Source: Tamarix chinensis
Taxonomy: Eukaryota > Streptophyta > Magnoliopsida > Caryophyllales > Tamaricaceae
Direction: 5' to 3'
Length of the DNA stretch: 64,000 nucleotides
NCBI GenBank assembly: GCA_030549775.1
Contig: CM060181.1
Coordinates: 59,517,701-59,581,700, forward strand
The translations under genes and the position numbers were made by a program. Shown here in pieces: positions 1 to 10,994 of the stretch. Numbering within the stretch: position 1 is the stretch's first letter; the number at the start of each line of letters is the position of its first letter. The notes under the pieces are model-generated. The model ran no database searches and had not been told where the DNA came from. It worked only from the letters and a program-made list of their open reading frames with translations.

Positions 1-690
1 ACTCTATGTTAATTGCTATCGTTTATATGTATGATTATGTCAAGTATAGTTTGTTTGGTGCATGTCTTGTTCTGGTTCCTCATAAGTGACAGTATGTAGG
101 ATTATTTGTCTGTGAGGTGGCCATCTAAATATAGTAGAATCTATATGTATAAATTGCAGCTAGGTTAGATAACAATTCGCCTAATAGTTTTGTGATTCTA
201 ATGAAGTGGTAAAATGTTTCGATACATGTGGGTCAAGGAAAGGAAATACAGCTAGACATGTGTTTTGTACTAGTTTGGGTACTTAGATTGACAGCCTTCC
301 ACTTACACTTAATGCATTAAATCTAGTTAAATATAGGAGCTGCTTGTTGCTGCTATACTGCTAGTATTTAATAGGGTTAATATAGGCACGATGTTGTATT
401 AATTAATTAAGGGAAGTAATATAAGGTGTATGGACCTGCGTTTGGTGTACAACTTGGTCGATCTCATTCTTACGATTAAATATTGACTTAGAAATAAATA
501 TTATATTTTGACCTAAACTAGTGGTGGATTTTTATTTCCCTAACATATTCCTCATATCTGCGAGTTTCCCATTATTTCCATTATTTTCATTATTATTTTA
601 TTGTTATTAGTTTACTTTATTTTATTTACTCCTTTATTATTTTTATAACCCCTATTAGTATTTTATTTATTTATTTTGTTTTATTTAGGA
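1..690 (+). repeat. L3 LTR-like copy C, left arm of a large palindrome (cut by window edge)
   Basis: This stretch is nearly identical, in inverted orientation, to about 826-1519. By eye the arms differ at about 15 substitutions and two small indels. The same sequence, more diverged, occurs in plus orientation at about 7290-7900, inside the TG...CA element at 6265-8051, so this is a partial copy of that family. The copy stops at about 690, where it abuts the terminal sequence of the inverted copy, and it lacks the last ~140 bp of the family. It starts mid-element because the window begins there. No coding potential is seen. The family assignment is firm internally; its superfamily is an inference. 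Confidence 0.8.
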
Positions 691-2665
691 TGTGACCATA
701 GCCGGCACGCAATTTAAACCCTCTTGTTGTCAATTGTAGCACTGGTAAATAAGGGTATCGTTCTAGCCGGGGATTGAGAGGGCTCACCTCTATTTAACTA
801 GCTTAAAAATAAATAAAACTAAAAATCCTAAATAAAACAAAATAAATAAATAAATAAAATACTAATGGGGGTTATAAAAATAATAAAGGAGTAAATAAAA
901 TAAAGTAAACTAATAACAATAAAATAATAATGAAAATAATGGAAATAATGGGAAACTCGCAGATATGAGGAATATGTTAGCGAAATAAAAATCCACCACT
1001 AGATTAGGTCGAAATATAATATTTATTTCTAAGTCAATATTTAATCGTGAGAATGATATCGACCAAGTTGTACACCAAACGCAGGTCCATACACCTTATA
1101 TTACTTCCCTTAATTAATTAATACGACATCATGCCTATATTAACCCTATTAAATGCTAGCAGTATAGCAGCAACAAGCGGCTCCTATATTTAACTAGATT
1201 TAATGCATTAAGTGTAAGTGGAAGGCTGTCAATCTAAGTATCCAAACTAGTACAAAACACATGTCTAGCTGTATTTCCTTTCCTTGACCCACATGTATCG
1301 AAACATTTTACCACTTCGGTTAGAATCACAAAACTATTAGGCGAATTGTTATCTAACCTAGCTGCAATTTATACATATAGATTCTACTATATTTAGATGG
1401 CCACCTCGCAGGCAAATAATCCTACATACTGTCACTTATGAGGAACCAGAACAAGACATGCACCAAACAAACTATACTTGACATAATCATACATATAAAC
1501 GATAGCAATTAACATAGAGTCAAGAAACAATCTCACGAAACAAAGAGAATAAAACTATAATTCAAATTCTAATCCAGGGTTTCAATTTATTCCCTAACAA
1601 TAAATAATCAGCCAATCATAATTATAGAATTAATTACACAGAAATATATCCAAAATATATATTAAAATAAAAGAAAGAAATAACCGAAATTAATTTTAAA
1701 TAAAAGATCAAGAATTTATTCAGATAAAAATTAATTCTATCTTAAATAAATTCTACCGGTATAAATTCTTCCCTCTTATTTTCTCTTCTCCCGGTTGTCT
1801 TGATTTCTATGCAAAATTTTTTTTCTTTTTCTTTATTCTTCCCGCTGACGATGAGCTGCTGCACTCTCCCTGTATTGCTCCTCTTTTGGCCTCGGTTTCC
1901 ATGCGGCGCTACCTTCTTTGTGGCCGACAGAGTTTTTGACTTTTTGTCCGTCATGCCCTTCTTCACCTGACATGCGGCTCTACTGCTCTCCTCTGTCCCT
2001 CTGCCGAGCCTCTCTCGAGCTTGTGAAGGCTCTCTACTTTTTCTCTGCGGCGCTTCACTCGAGTGTGTGAAGGCTCTCGAGCTCCTCCTTTCCTTACTGC
2101 CGCTATGCGGCTTTATTTATTTCGTGCGGTTCTGCCGTCCTTTCCACGTCAGCCCTCATTTCGCACGACCTCTTCTTTTTTTCCTTCTTTGACTTTTCTT
2201 CGACTGACCCTCTTCTATTGCTCCACTCCTCCCGACTCTCTCTCCTATCTGTGCCACGTCAGCCCTCAATTTGCAGGCCATCCTCGTCCTGTTGTGCGTC
2301 CCACGTCACGTTAGCCCTGACGGCTGACCTCTTCGTTCCGTGCTAAGCCTTGTTTGGCTTCGTTTTTTTTGCATTTTGTTCCAGGCCTTTGAGCCTTCGG
2401 CTTTCGGCCGTTGGTCCAAAGGTCCAATTTTTTTTAATTTTCTTTTATTTAAAAAAAACCTATAAAATAAAATTTAATAAATATTAATAAATAATATTTT
2501 ATTCTAAATTTACTTAATTTATATCATTTTAGCTCAAATAATAATATTTATGTAATTTTTACCACTTAAGCATAAAAAAATAATTATTCCCCTGTATTAG
2601 TTAAATAAACTACCAAAAACTAAGATTATAAGGGTATAAAATGTGTCAAAATATGAACTCTTTAG
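691..2665 (-). mobile_element. L3 LTR-like element, copy A (minus orientation)
   Basis: Reverse-complement of the plus-strand element at 6265-8051. The match covers the terminal segment at 691-825, the shared body at 826-1520, a G+C-richer middle at about 1740-2400, and the A+T-rich other end at about 2440-2665. The family ends in TG...CA and copy B has a near-perfect 5-bp duplication, which fits a solo LTR. No gag or pol motif is seen; the small open frames at 1742-1966 (minus) and 2063-2314 (plus) have no recognisable domain and I do not treat them as genes. The right end is approximate because terminal bases have diverged. Confidence 0.7.
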
Positions 2666-3292
2666 TGATCATGATAGAACCTGCATCTTATCTGTATGAA
2701 GTATGCATGAAATTGTTCCTATGTCGTATATGCATGAGTATCTTGTGTGTTGGTGGCTCCATTGAGGAGATAACTTGGATTTCTCAGTATAAAGCGTACT
2801 AACATACTCGTATGCTTGGTCACCTACTCATTCCCATGAACAGAGGGTCATATGCAGGTTTTCAAGGAGGGCTAGTTGTTGGACAATCTTGTGTGGAATA
2901 TGGGTTATGAGAGAGTGGTTATCCGAAGACTTTGTGAGGTCCTTGATGGACTAGAGTTTCTATTTTCACTGTATTTTGTTTTTCTGTAATTTCAACCCTA
3001 TACTCTAGCTTAAATTTTCTTCCTCGCATACTTCAATATTTCGGATCGCTAAGGTATTATACTTGGAAATTTTCCTATTTATATCATCTAACCAATTTTC
3101 ATGCACTTTGCTATTGGTTTGTTTAGTTTTGGTTTCTCAGCCTTGTGTCTAGTATGGGATGGGTGACTGGCGCCTATCCTACATTAGATATGGCGGTAAC
3201 ACCCAATTTTTCTAAAGTGTTTATTAATTTTCCACCTTTGCAAGGTTTTGAAAATAAAATTTTTCAGTATTAAAAATTAGGGGGGTGTTATA
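2666..3292 (+). repeat. 3' end fragment of an L2-type LTR
   Basis: Shares ordered landmarks with the 3' ends of other L2/L1 copies. There is a hairpin-like CTCAGTATAAAGCGTACTAA segment at about 2784 and CTCATTCCCATGAACAGAGGG at about 2828. A TTGGTTTGTTTAGTTTTGGTTT stretch lies at about 3115, followed by a 'ggcggtaacaccc' site near 3192 and a terminal GGGGGGTGTTATA ending at about 3292. The same order occurs at 61160-61674. The 5' part is missing, replaced by L3 copy A. No coding function. Confidence 0.6.
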
Positions 3293-4424
3293 GGAATTAT
3301 TTTTTGAAATGAGCTATAAGTTTAGAATAAATCAAAAGAATTAAAAAAAACAACACAATTGAAGAACTAGCATAAATGTGCAGTTTTCTACAAATAAATG
3401 AAATAAGTATCAAAAAGTTTAAATTTAATATAAATGACTTGGAAAAACCATGTTGGAAAATTTTGAAGACGTTTAATAGATTAATGACATAATAATTAAG
3501 GTTAGAAAAAATACAAGGTTTTACAAGTAGAATTTGGTTGAAAAATTCAATATATTAATAGTAAAATATTAGTACTAGTTGGGTAAAGAAGTAGTTGAAT
3601 TAGGGTAAAATATTAATAGAACTATAGTGAAAGGTACCATGATAGATCAAACTTCAAGTGAGAAATATGTACAACAAAAATATTTTTTAAAATTAAAATT
3701 ATATGAATATTGATTTTTATTTGTAGATAAAATCATAACAATTATTTAGGTCTAATTATTTTATATTTTCAATAACTAAAATTGAATATAAACTTATTTA
3801 CAAATTAACCAAAAACAAAAAGTTAGGCATATGTACTACCATTCGGCATCCACAATTTTTTGTCTATATTTGTTTTCTATAAAAAAATTATTTAAAAATC
3901 ACATATGCTCTTATAATGTTTTATAATTTTATTCTTTTACCTTTATATATAAAGTTGTTTCCACGTGAGTTCATAAGGAGTGAAAATAAACCACTTTTCT
4001 AATTTCATATGCTTATCTGTTTTGTACTCAATTCAAAATAAACTTATTTATGAAGGTATATAAATGAAACTATAAAGAGAAGGGAAAAAAGGGTACACCA
4101 TAAAACATTGGGACAAATGCATCACATGCTCCTATACTAAAGGAAAATTATAACATATACTCTTATATTTTATTTTCTTTATACTCATTTGTCTATTTTC
4201 CATTAACTTTAGTAGTCTTTTTATTATTTAAATTTAAACTTTGCACTCCATTATACTCGTACACTTAACTTACCTCATGAATCATCTAAGATAATAACAA
4301 AAAACTTTTTCCATCTCACTTGCCTATCAACCCCGCCATATTTTTCCTCCTTTTCATGTACAGAACGCTGACATCATTCCCTCCATCCTTCAATTTCTAG
4401 AAACTAAACGACAACTTGGGTTTG
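3293..4424. other. A+T-rich stretch, no gene recognised
   Basis: About 1.1 kb of A+T-rich sequence with no open frame of interest, no recognisable domain and no clear match to other parts of the window. It is most likely degenerate repeat DNA. Confidence 0.5.
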
Positions 4425-4924
4425 TGTAATACCCTAATTTTATAAAATATTTTGTATCAAAAATATGATAAAATTATTTTAAATTTGGATGAATTAAATT
4501 CCTTTAAATATTACCACATTTTAAAAATGTTTTGTTTCACTTATTTAACTCTTCCTAGGGTTTTCAATCCCGTAAGACTTTTGTACCACTTATGACCATA
4601 AAAGTTCTTCCAAACCTTTCTAATTTGATCATATTTAAATTTATTAGATTTTTTCAAGCCTCTATTACTTTTTAAAAAAATAAATGAAAATTTTTGAGGA
4701 AAAATACTATTTACAACCCACTCTCACCCTTATATGTGTTTTACGTCCTAAAATAAGTGTTTTAGCCAATGAAAATTTAGGAAAATTTAGGGATAATTAT
4801 ATTTTATTATATTTAAACTAAATATGAAATTAAAATGGTCTGAATTTGTTTCTAAATTTTGTGGTTAAAATTTTCCTATTTTAAATATAATCAGCCTCAG
4901 ACGCTCAATTGTATCCGCATTAAA
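4425..4924 (+). repeat. 5' LTR fragment (TGTAATACCC start) next to L1 copy 1
   Basis: Starts with TGTAATACCC, the start seen in the L1/L2 families. Loosely resembles 33841-34340, with similar order of 'acttttg...ccactta', 'gaaaaa..tactatt.aca' and 'tcttatgtgttttacg'-like blocks. It directly precedes the TGAAATGCCCC start of L1 copy 1. It may be the real 5' end of that copy (as in copy 3) or a separate older fragment; target-site evidence slightly favours the second view. Confidence 0.45.
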
Positions 4925-5772
4925 TGAAATGCCCCAAAACCCTAATTGTATAAATTTTAGCCAAATAAGGATTTCATAGGGAAATTAATTTAATAAATTA
5001 TTTTTATTAAAATAAAAGGAAATTAATTAGGGATAATCAAGAATAAAATAATAAATATTTTAATTAGGAAAAATTTGGATGATTTGCTAATTAAAATAGA
5101 ATTTAGGAAAAACCTTTCAAAAATCCTAAATTATCCTAAAAAAGGGAATTAAATATTATTTTATTTAAATATTATTATTTTTAGATATCCTAAATTACCA
5201 AAATAATCCAAATAACCCAACCCACTTATTTTTCTTTTTCTTGTTCCTTTTTCTCTCTTTCTTTTTTTTTTCTTTTTCTTCCTTTTTCCTTCTTCGTTTC
5301 TTTTTTCTTCCTCCTTTCCCTGAACTAGGCCAGCCCGCAAGCCAAATCTCTCCTTTTCTTTTTCTCCTTCGGCGCGGCCCACTAGGCCGCGTTTTGACCC
5401 CCCATTTTTAACACCATCACCTAGTCCGATTTTCCCCTTTTTTATTTTCTTCCTAGACCGTTGCTCCACACACCACCTTCTTCTTCCTCCTTCTTTCTCC
5501 TTCCCTGTCAACCTGCAACCCCCCAACTCCGTAGTTTTTCACCGCCGATCGCGCCATTAACCAGCTGTTTCTCTCCTCTCTCCTTCCCCCTTACTCACCA
5601 GCCACTTTGACCCAACCCACTTCCCTTCCTTCTCGCACATGATCACTTCTTATCCTGCGCAACCACCCTTTGCCACGTTTGAATTTCGCCGGCCTCCCAT
5701 CACTGGTTGGTGCCTCTCCTAACTTTCCTATTTTCCCGTCACTCCTCTGACTGATTTCCCCCTCCTTTAGCC

Positions 5773-5780
5773 TATAAATA
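5773..5780 (+). promoter_or_regulatory. TATA box of L1 copy 1
   Basis: TATAAATA in the context AGCCTATAAATACC. The same context occurs at the same relative place in L1 copies 2 and 3, just upstream of the proline-codon-rich leader. This fits an LTR U3/R core promoter; activity is unknown. Confidence 0.65.
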
Positions 5781-6264
5781 CCTCCTTTGTCCTTACTAGC
5801 CCCGGACTCCAACTTTTTTCCTGTAGTCCAGAAAATTTTCCCCAGGCCCCACTGCCCTTTTAGACACCATTTTCGTTGTCGTTGCCCAAGCCTCCCACCT
5901 GAGCACTCCCTACACCACCCCTACCTAACTACACCTCCCTTCTCCCTCGATTTACCCTACACGAGCCACCCCGATCGTGCAAAGTAACCTCCCAAATAAG
6001 CCATTTCCTCGTCCCTACCACCCTTCGCACCAATGTCCACCACCACTCCCGCCGCAACCACCACCCTTGACATCTCCCAAAAACACCTGTAGACCTTCCT
6101 CTACCTTCCCCTACCCTTCTTTTCCTCTTCCTCCCTCTCCTCCTCCCTTTCTTCCTTTCCTCCCCTTTTGGACACCACAACCGCCGCCGTGCGCCGCCAC
6201 GTTTGGCTACACTGGCACCTTCATTCCACTCCTCTCCATTTAAGCAACCATCAACACCCCAACT

Positions 6265-7225
6265 TGATAAGTTTATATTTTGACATATTTTATACCCTTA
6301 TAATCTTAGTTTTTAGTATTTTATTTAAGTAATATAGGTGAAAAATTATGATTTTATGCTTAAGTAGTAATAATTACATAAATATTATTATTTAAGCTAA
6401 AATGATATAAATTAAATAAATTTAGAGTATAATATTATTTATTAATTTTTATTGAATTTTATTTTGTAGATTTTATTTTTTAAATAAAAGAAAAAAAAGA
6501 ATTGGACCTTTGGACCAACTGCCTAAAGGCCAGGGAACGATGAGAAAAAAAACGAAGCCAAATGGAAGCATAAGAATTAGGGCTTATGTGGAGGTAAGGA
6601 GCATTGGCCGAGAAAAGAAAGAAAAGGAGCATTTGGGGAGAGAGGAACGTGCAGCAAAAAGAAGAAGAAAAGAGCCACATGGAGTACGAGGGTGCAAAAA
6701 TAAGAGAGCTGCAGAGGAACAGCAGTAGGGCAGTATAGAGAGAAAAAAAATGAGAGAGCAAGAGGAAGCCATAAAAAACGAGGAGGACCGCATGCACTAA
6801 TCGAAGCCTCGATGCACGCATAACGGAGAATAAGGAATCAGGGAGTAAGCACGAAAATCAAGGCAGAGTAGTGTGGACGCACGTCAGCCATCAGCTGAAG
6901 AAAAAAGAGAAAAGAGAAAATAATTTTTACACAAAAATCAACATGACTAAGAGAGAAGAATTTAACTAGTAGAATTTAATTCAGATAAAATTTATATTTT
7001 TATATAAATGAATTCTTGATCTTTCATCCAAAATTAATTCTGGTTATTTATTTCTCTATTTTTAATTTATATTTTGGATATATATTTCTGTGTAATTAAT
7101 TTAATAATTATGGCTGGCTGAATATTTGTTGCTAGGGAATAAATTAAAACCCTAGATTAGGTTTTGAAGTATAATTTTATTTTCTTTGTTTTGTGAGATT
7201 GTTCCTTGATTCTATTATAATTGTT

Positions 7226-7290
<65 letters not shown>

Positions 7291-8051
7291 CTGTCAAGTG
7301 TAATTTATTTGGTGCATGTCTTGTTTTGGTTTCCTCATAAGTGACAGTATGTAGGATTATTTACCTACTAGGTGGCCATATAAATATACTATAATTTGTG
7401 TGTATAAATTGCAGTTAGATTAGATAACAATTCACCTAATAGTTTTGTGATTCTAATCGAAGTAGTAAAACACTTAGATACGTGTCGGTCAAAGAAAGGA
7501 AATACAGCTAGACATGCTTAGTGTACTAGGTTGGGTACATAGATTGACATCTTTCCAATTATACTTAATGCATTAAATCTAGTTAAATATAGGAGTCGCT
7601 TGTTACTGCTATACTACTAGTATTTAATATGGTTAATATTGACACTTTGTCATATTAATTAATTAAGGAAAGTAATATAAGGTGTATGAACCTGCTTTTG
7701 GTGTACAACTTGGTTGATCTCATTCTCATGATTAAATATTGACTTAGAATTAATATTATACTTTTGACCTAATCTAGTGGTGGATTTCGGATTCCCTAGC
7801 ATATTTATCATATCTGCGGTTTTCCATTATTTCTATTATTATTTTTATCATCTTCTAATTTTATAACCTCCATTAGTATTTTTCTTATTGATTTATTTTA
7901 TGTTATTTAGGATTTTATTTTTATTTTTATTTTTAGCTAGTTAAATAGAGGTGAGCCCTCTCAATCCCTGGTTTAGAACGATACCCTTATTTGTCAGTAC
8001 TACAATTAATAACAAGAGGGTTTAAATTGCATGTCGGCTATGGTCACACCA
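6265..8051 (+). mobile_element. L3 LTR-like insertion, copy B, nested in L1 copy 1
   Basis: Element begins TGATAAGTTTATATTTTG and ends GGTCACACCA. It is flanked by CAACT (6260-6264) and TAACT (8052-8056), which fits a 5-bp target duplication with one change. It breaks the leader of L1 copy 1: the polypyrimidine leader resumes after 8057. Inverted copies lie at 691-2665. The 1,787-bp length, TG...CA ends and absence of pol motifs suggest a solo LTR. It contains a 60-bp (AT)n tract absent from the other copies. Confidence 0.75.
7229..7288. repeat. (AT)n microsatellite
   Basis: About 30 uninterrupted AT units inside L3 copy B. At the corresponding point the other two L3 copies have a normal sequence, so this expansion is specific to this copy. 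Confidence 0.95.
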
Positions 8052-8253
8052 TAACTTCCACCCTCCTGCTCCCTCTCCTTTTCCCATCACTCAACTTTCT
8101 CCCTTTTCTTCCCTTTTTCCTGCCATCACCGCTGCCACCGTCGGTGCCGCCTGTCACCACCAACCCAAGATGGTACCCTAAACCCTCTCAACCCTTAAAC
8201 CCTAATTATGCAAACTTTATTTATTTACTTTTATTATATTTCTATTATTTGAG

Positions 8254-8372
8254 TATTATTATTATTATTATTACTACTACTACTACTACTACTGTTGCTG
8301 CTACTACTACTATTATTAATGTTATTATTATTATTCTATATAGGGCCGAGACCCTATTATGTCACTATTTCA

Positions 8373-8425
<53 letters not shown>

Positions 8426-8605
8426 CATGTATTATTATTATTATGATCATCATCATCATCATTAGTATTTATTATTATTATTATTATTATTATTTTTTAT
8501 TCAATGTAGGGTCGAAACCCTACTCTACATTAATTTCAATTAATACCCTTATTATTATTATTATTATTTCGTATTATTATTATTATTTTCATTATTATTA
8601 TTATT

Positions 8606-8638
<33 letters not shown>

Positions 8639-8640
8639 AG
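8254..8640. repeat. Triplet microsatellite zone of L1 copy 1 (ATT/ACT/GTT)
   Basis: Dense runs of TTA, ACT and GTT triplets, with the longest TTA run at about 8374-8424 and a GTT run at about 8608-8638. The same kind of zone sits between leader and conserved block in the other two L1 copies. Long open frames here (homopolymers of Leu, Tyr, Ile, Thr or Cys) are by-products of triplet repeats, not genes. Confidence 0.9.
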
Positions 8641-8868
8641 TATTATTTTTAGTATCATTAATATCATTAGGGTAAAATCTTCAAACCTTATATTATCACC
8701 TTTTTCCAATATTACTATTATTACTTTTATCCTTAGCAAAATTAGTATTTAGTTAGTGTTACTGTTATTATATTATTATTTTATTTATAACCCTAATCTT
8801 AGAATAAATTAGGAAATGATAGTATTTTTGGTAGGAGTGAATCTAATCATTAGTTTTTCCTTTTATAG

Positions 8869-9060
8869 GAGATACCAGTAAAAACTCTAAGGAGGCGTAG
8901 GACTGTGCTCCAAGACCGGTGTCATATTAGGTAAAGGTGTAGCTAAGGCCTTATATATGTAATGTGTTTTCTATGACTTGTATGCCATGTGCCATGATAT
9001 GTGATGTATCTTATGTGTATTGTTATAACTGTTTTATGTGTAGTGTGGCATGGAGTTAAG
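8869..9060 (+). other. Length-conserved 192-bp block with splice-like signals (L1 copy 1)
   Basis: A pyrimidine tract ending TTATAG is followed by 62 nt up to TTAG|GTAAAG, then 113 nt, then TGTGTAG, then 17 nt up to AAG|GTATGT. The same spacings (62, 113, 17) occur in L1 copies 2 and 3. It contains GTGCTCC, the right half of a GGAGC-GT-GCTCC hairpin seen in the other copies. Splicing is an inference; the absence of indels over the whole block is what is seen. Confidence 0.55.
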
Positions 9061-9944
9061 GTATGTTCATGTGTTATTTTTCGACATGCGTATAATATGT
9101 ATAAGTTGTGATTATGATGTGATATGATGTGGCCCTTTAGGACATGTATGGTAGGTTATGTAATGTGATGATATGGAGTGAAAGGATGTGGATTTGACCT
9201 ACATGTTGCATGACCATGAGTGGAAGAATCTAGGGTTGTACATGGGAGAATCTAAGTATGTATGGAAGAATCTAAGGTTTGCATGGGTGAATCTAGGGTT
9301 TCACGTGAGAGTTGTAGGGTTTTGCATGAAAAAGTTTGAAGGGATACATGGGATGTACAAAGTTTGCATGGGGGTGAATTTTACATATGGAAAGTTGATT
9401 TGGGGTGTGAGGAAGGTAATGGAATTTTGTTTGGATGTTTAATGCTTTGGATGAAAAATAGTACGTGGGACAGTATAAGGGTACATAGGAGACTGAGCTA
9501 GGGTTTGGTGTGGCTACTTAGGGTTTCGTGGTCACACGTGTACTGGCTGAGTAAAGTGTGATGATGAGGGTGAAATATATAGGTTGTGATGTGTGGAGTG
9601 TTAAAATGATATGGGTTGTGTGAAGTGGAGTAGGATGGGCCACTTAAGCCTAAATTAGGGTATCTAGTGAAAACCCTAGAGTGAGGTGGTGAGTGGATTA
9701 GAGGTGAAAAGTAGTGGGTCTTGACCCACATACATGGGAGATGGGTTCCTAGTGGGAGTTAGGAAAGGAGGTAAGGATGTTGGGCTAAGTTAGGAGGTGC
9801 ATGAATCTTATGATGTGGGGCATGTCCTTTTGGAGGATAAGCGTAGAGGGAGTTAGTCATGCATGTCTAGGGTTAAAATTCTGAATAAGACACTCAAGAC
9901 ATTAACCATGTAAAGTGGAAGATTATTGAGCCGGACCCAAACCG

Positions 9945-10290
9945 ATCCACCTGTAAGGAATAGTGGTCAGGGCGTCCCGCCCTATAAGTGATCGATCCAC
10001 CGGCTATAATAGTGGTTAGGTGCATTTTGCCCTATATGTGACCGCTCCACCGGCTATAATAGTGGGAGAACCTGAGCTCAATAAACCAAACCCTAAGTTT
10101 GCTAAGATACATAAAAGACACTAAGTACTTACAGTGGAACACCATGCGAGTAGGAGCCAAACCGATCCACCGATAAGGAATAGTGGTTAGGGCATCCCGC
10201 CCTATATGTGTTTGATCCACCAGCTATAATAATGTTTAGGTGCATGTTGCCCTATATGTGACCGGTCCATCGGCTATAATAGTGGGGTTT
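9945..10290 (+). repeat. ~50-bp tandem units with an internal inverted repeat (L1 copy 1)
   Basis: Six imperfect occurrences of CCACCGGCTATAATAGTGG, at about 9948, 9994, 10045, 10165, 10213 and 10266. They alternate with 'ggttagg.gc.t..gccctatatgtg' spacers. The CCAC...GTGG ends of each unit are self-complementary. A non-repeated ~100-bp stretch splits the array into two groups. Confidence 0.85.
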
Positions 10291-10472
10291 CCATATTCGC
10301 ATGAATTGATAAAAAGTATGGTGTGAAATGAGTTCTGATTAGAGATTAATTAATTTATTAATCCAGACTATAAACATGCCTTTATGTGTTTACTTGAATG
10401 ATCGTATGCTATTATATTATCATGTTGGACTATATGCTTTTGTATGTTAAACTTAGTGCACAGTTACCTTGC

Positions 10473-10528
10473 TCAGTACGTAGCATACTGATTACCCTTT
10501 TCATGGGTGCTGCTCATTTCCGTGAGCA
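10473..10528 (+). other. Two adjacent hairpins near the 3' end of L1 copy 1
   Basis: The first is the palindrome TCAGTACGTAGCATACTGA (one mismatch). The second is TGCTCA (10511-10516) pairing with TGAGCA (10523-10528) around a 6-nt loop. Both recur at the same relative place in L1 copies 2 and 3, and related sequences occur in L2. This could be an RNA structure of the LTR transcript or a DNA cruciform; the function is unknown. Confidence 0.6.
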
Positions 10529-10994
10529 GAGGGCCCTTCTGACTTTGTGTAGGTGGATGATGCTTATTTTAATGCCTTCGATGTTTATGATGCATTGGGT
10601 GGGGATGAGTGTTAAGCATGTACTTGGCTCATGGATCGAGAGTGACATGGCCAAACTCTCCATTTATGATTTTCTATCTTTGTTTTTAATTTCCTAAGAC
10701 ATAACTTTTATCATTTGTAAACTTATGTCCTCTTAAGAAACTTTGCTGGATTATGACTCTTGTTTTCGCACTCTAAATTCTATCTCATAATCATTTAATG
10801 CTCATTTGAAGTCTTATTTGGATTTGGCTATGATGATTATTAAATAATCATTTTTAGCCTTAGCACTTAGTAATGAAACGATAGGAGTGAACTAGTCTGA
10901 TACTAAGTGTGGCGGTAACATTCCTGAAATTCACATGTTTCAATTTAATTGCTTCCATTTTTAAAAAAAAAATAGTGAATTTTGGGGTGTTACA

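Larger units (their letters stand above)
4925..10994 (+). mobile_element. L1 giant LTR-like element, copy 1 (interrupted by L3)
   Basis: Begins TGAAATGCCCC and ends GGGGTGTTACA, so the ends form a TG...CA inverted repeat. The flanking 5 bases are TTAAA on the left and CTAAA on the right, a probable target duplication with one change. Parts in order: A+T-rich 5' part; pyrimidine-rich leader with a TATA box at 5773; nested L3 element at 6265-8051; a triplet microsatellite zone; a conserved 192-bp block; ~50-bp tandem units; a hairpin module; and the 3' end. Copies 2 and 3 share this order. No gag/pol motifs, PBS or PPT are seen. The likeliest reading is a solo LTR of a Ty3/gypsy or LARD-type element; a non-autonomous full element is possible. 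Confidence 0.75.

Noticed and set aside
4425..4435. 4425 as the certain start of L1 copy 1
   Set aside because: The preceding GTTTG does not match the CTAAA after 10994, whereas TTAAA before 4925 matches in four of five bases.
8170..8212. AAACCCTAA-type telomere-like motifs near 8170-8212 and 16405-16430
   Set aside because: Only a few dispersed units at the end of L1 leaders; not a telomere tract.
8359..8640. Open frames of Leu/Ile/Tyr/Cys homopolymers over the triplet zones (also at 7991-8446, 8536-8739, 45646-45828, 45894-46434)
   Set aside because: Triplet microsatellites remain open in several frames on both strands by construction; there is no protein-like composition.
9498..9731. Numerous 60-100 aa frames in L1 and L2 bodies (for example 9498-9731, 17710-18057, 47629-47826, 48251-48493)
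   Set aside because: They are not conserved as frames between copies of the same repeat and show no domains.
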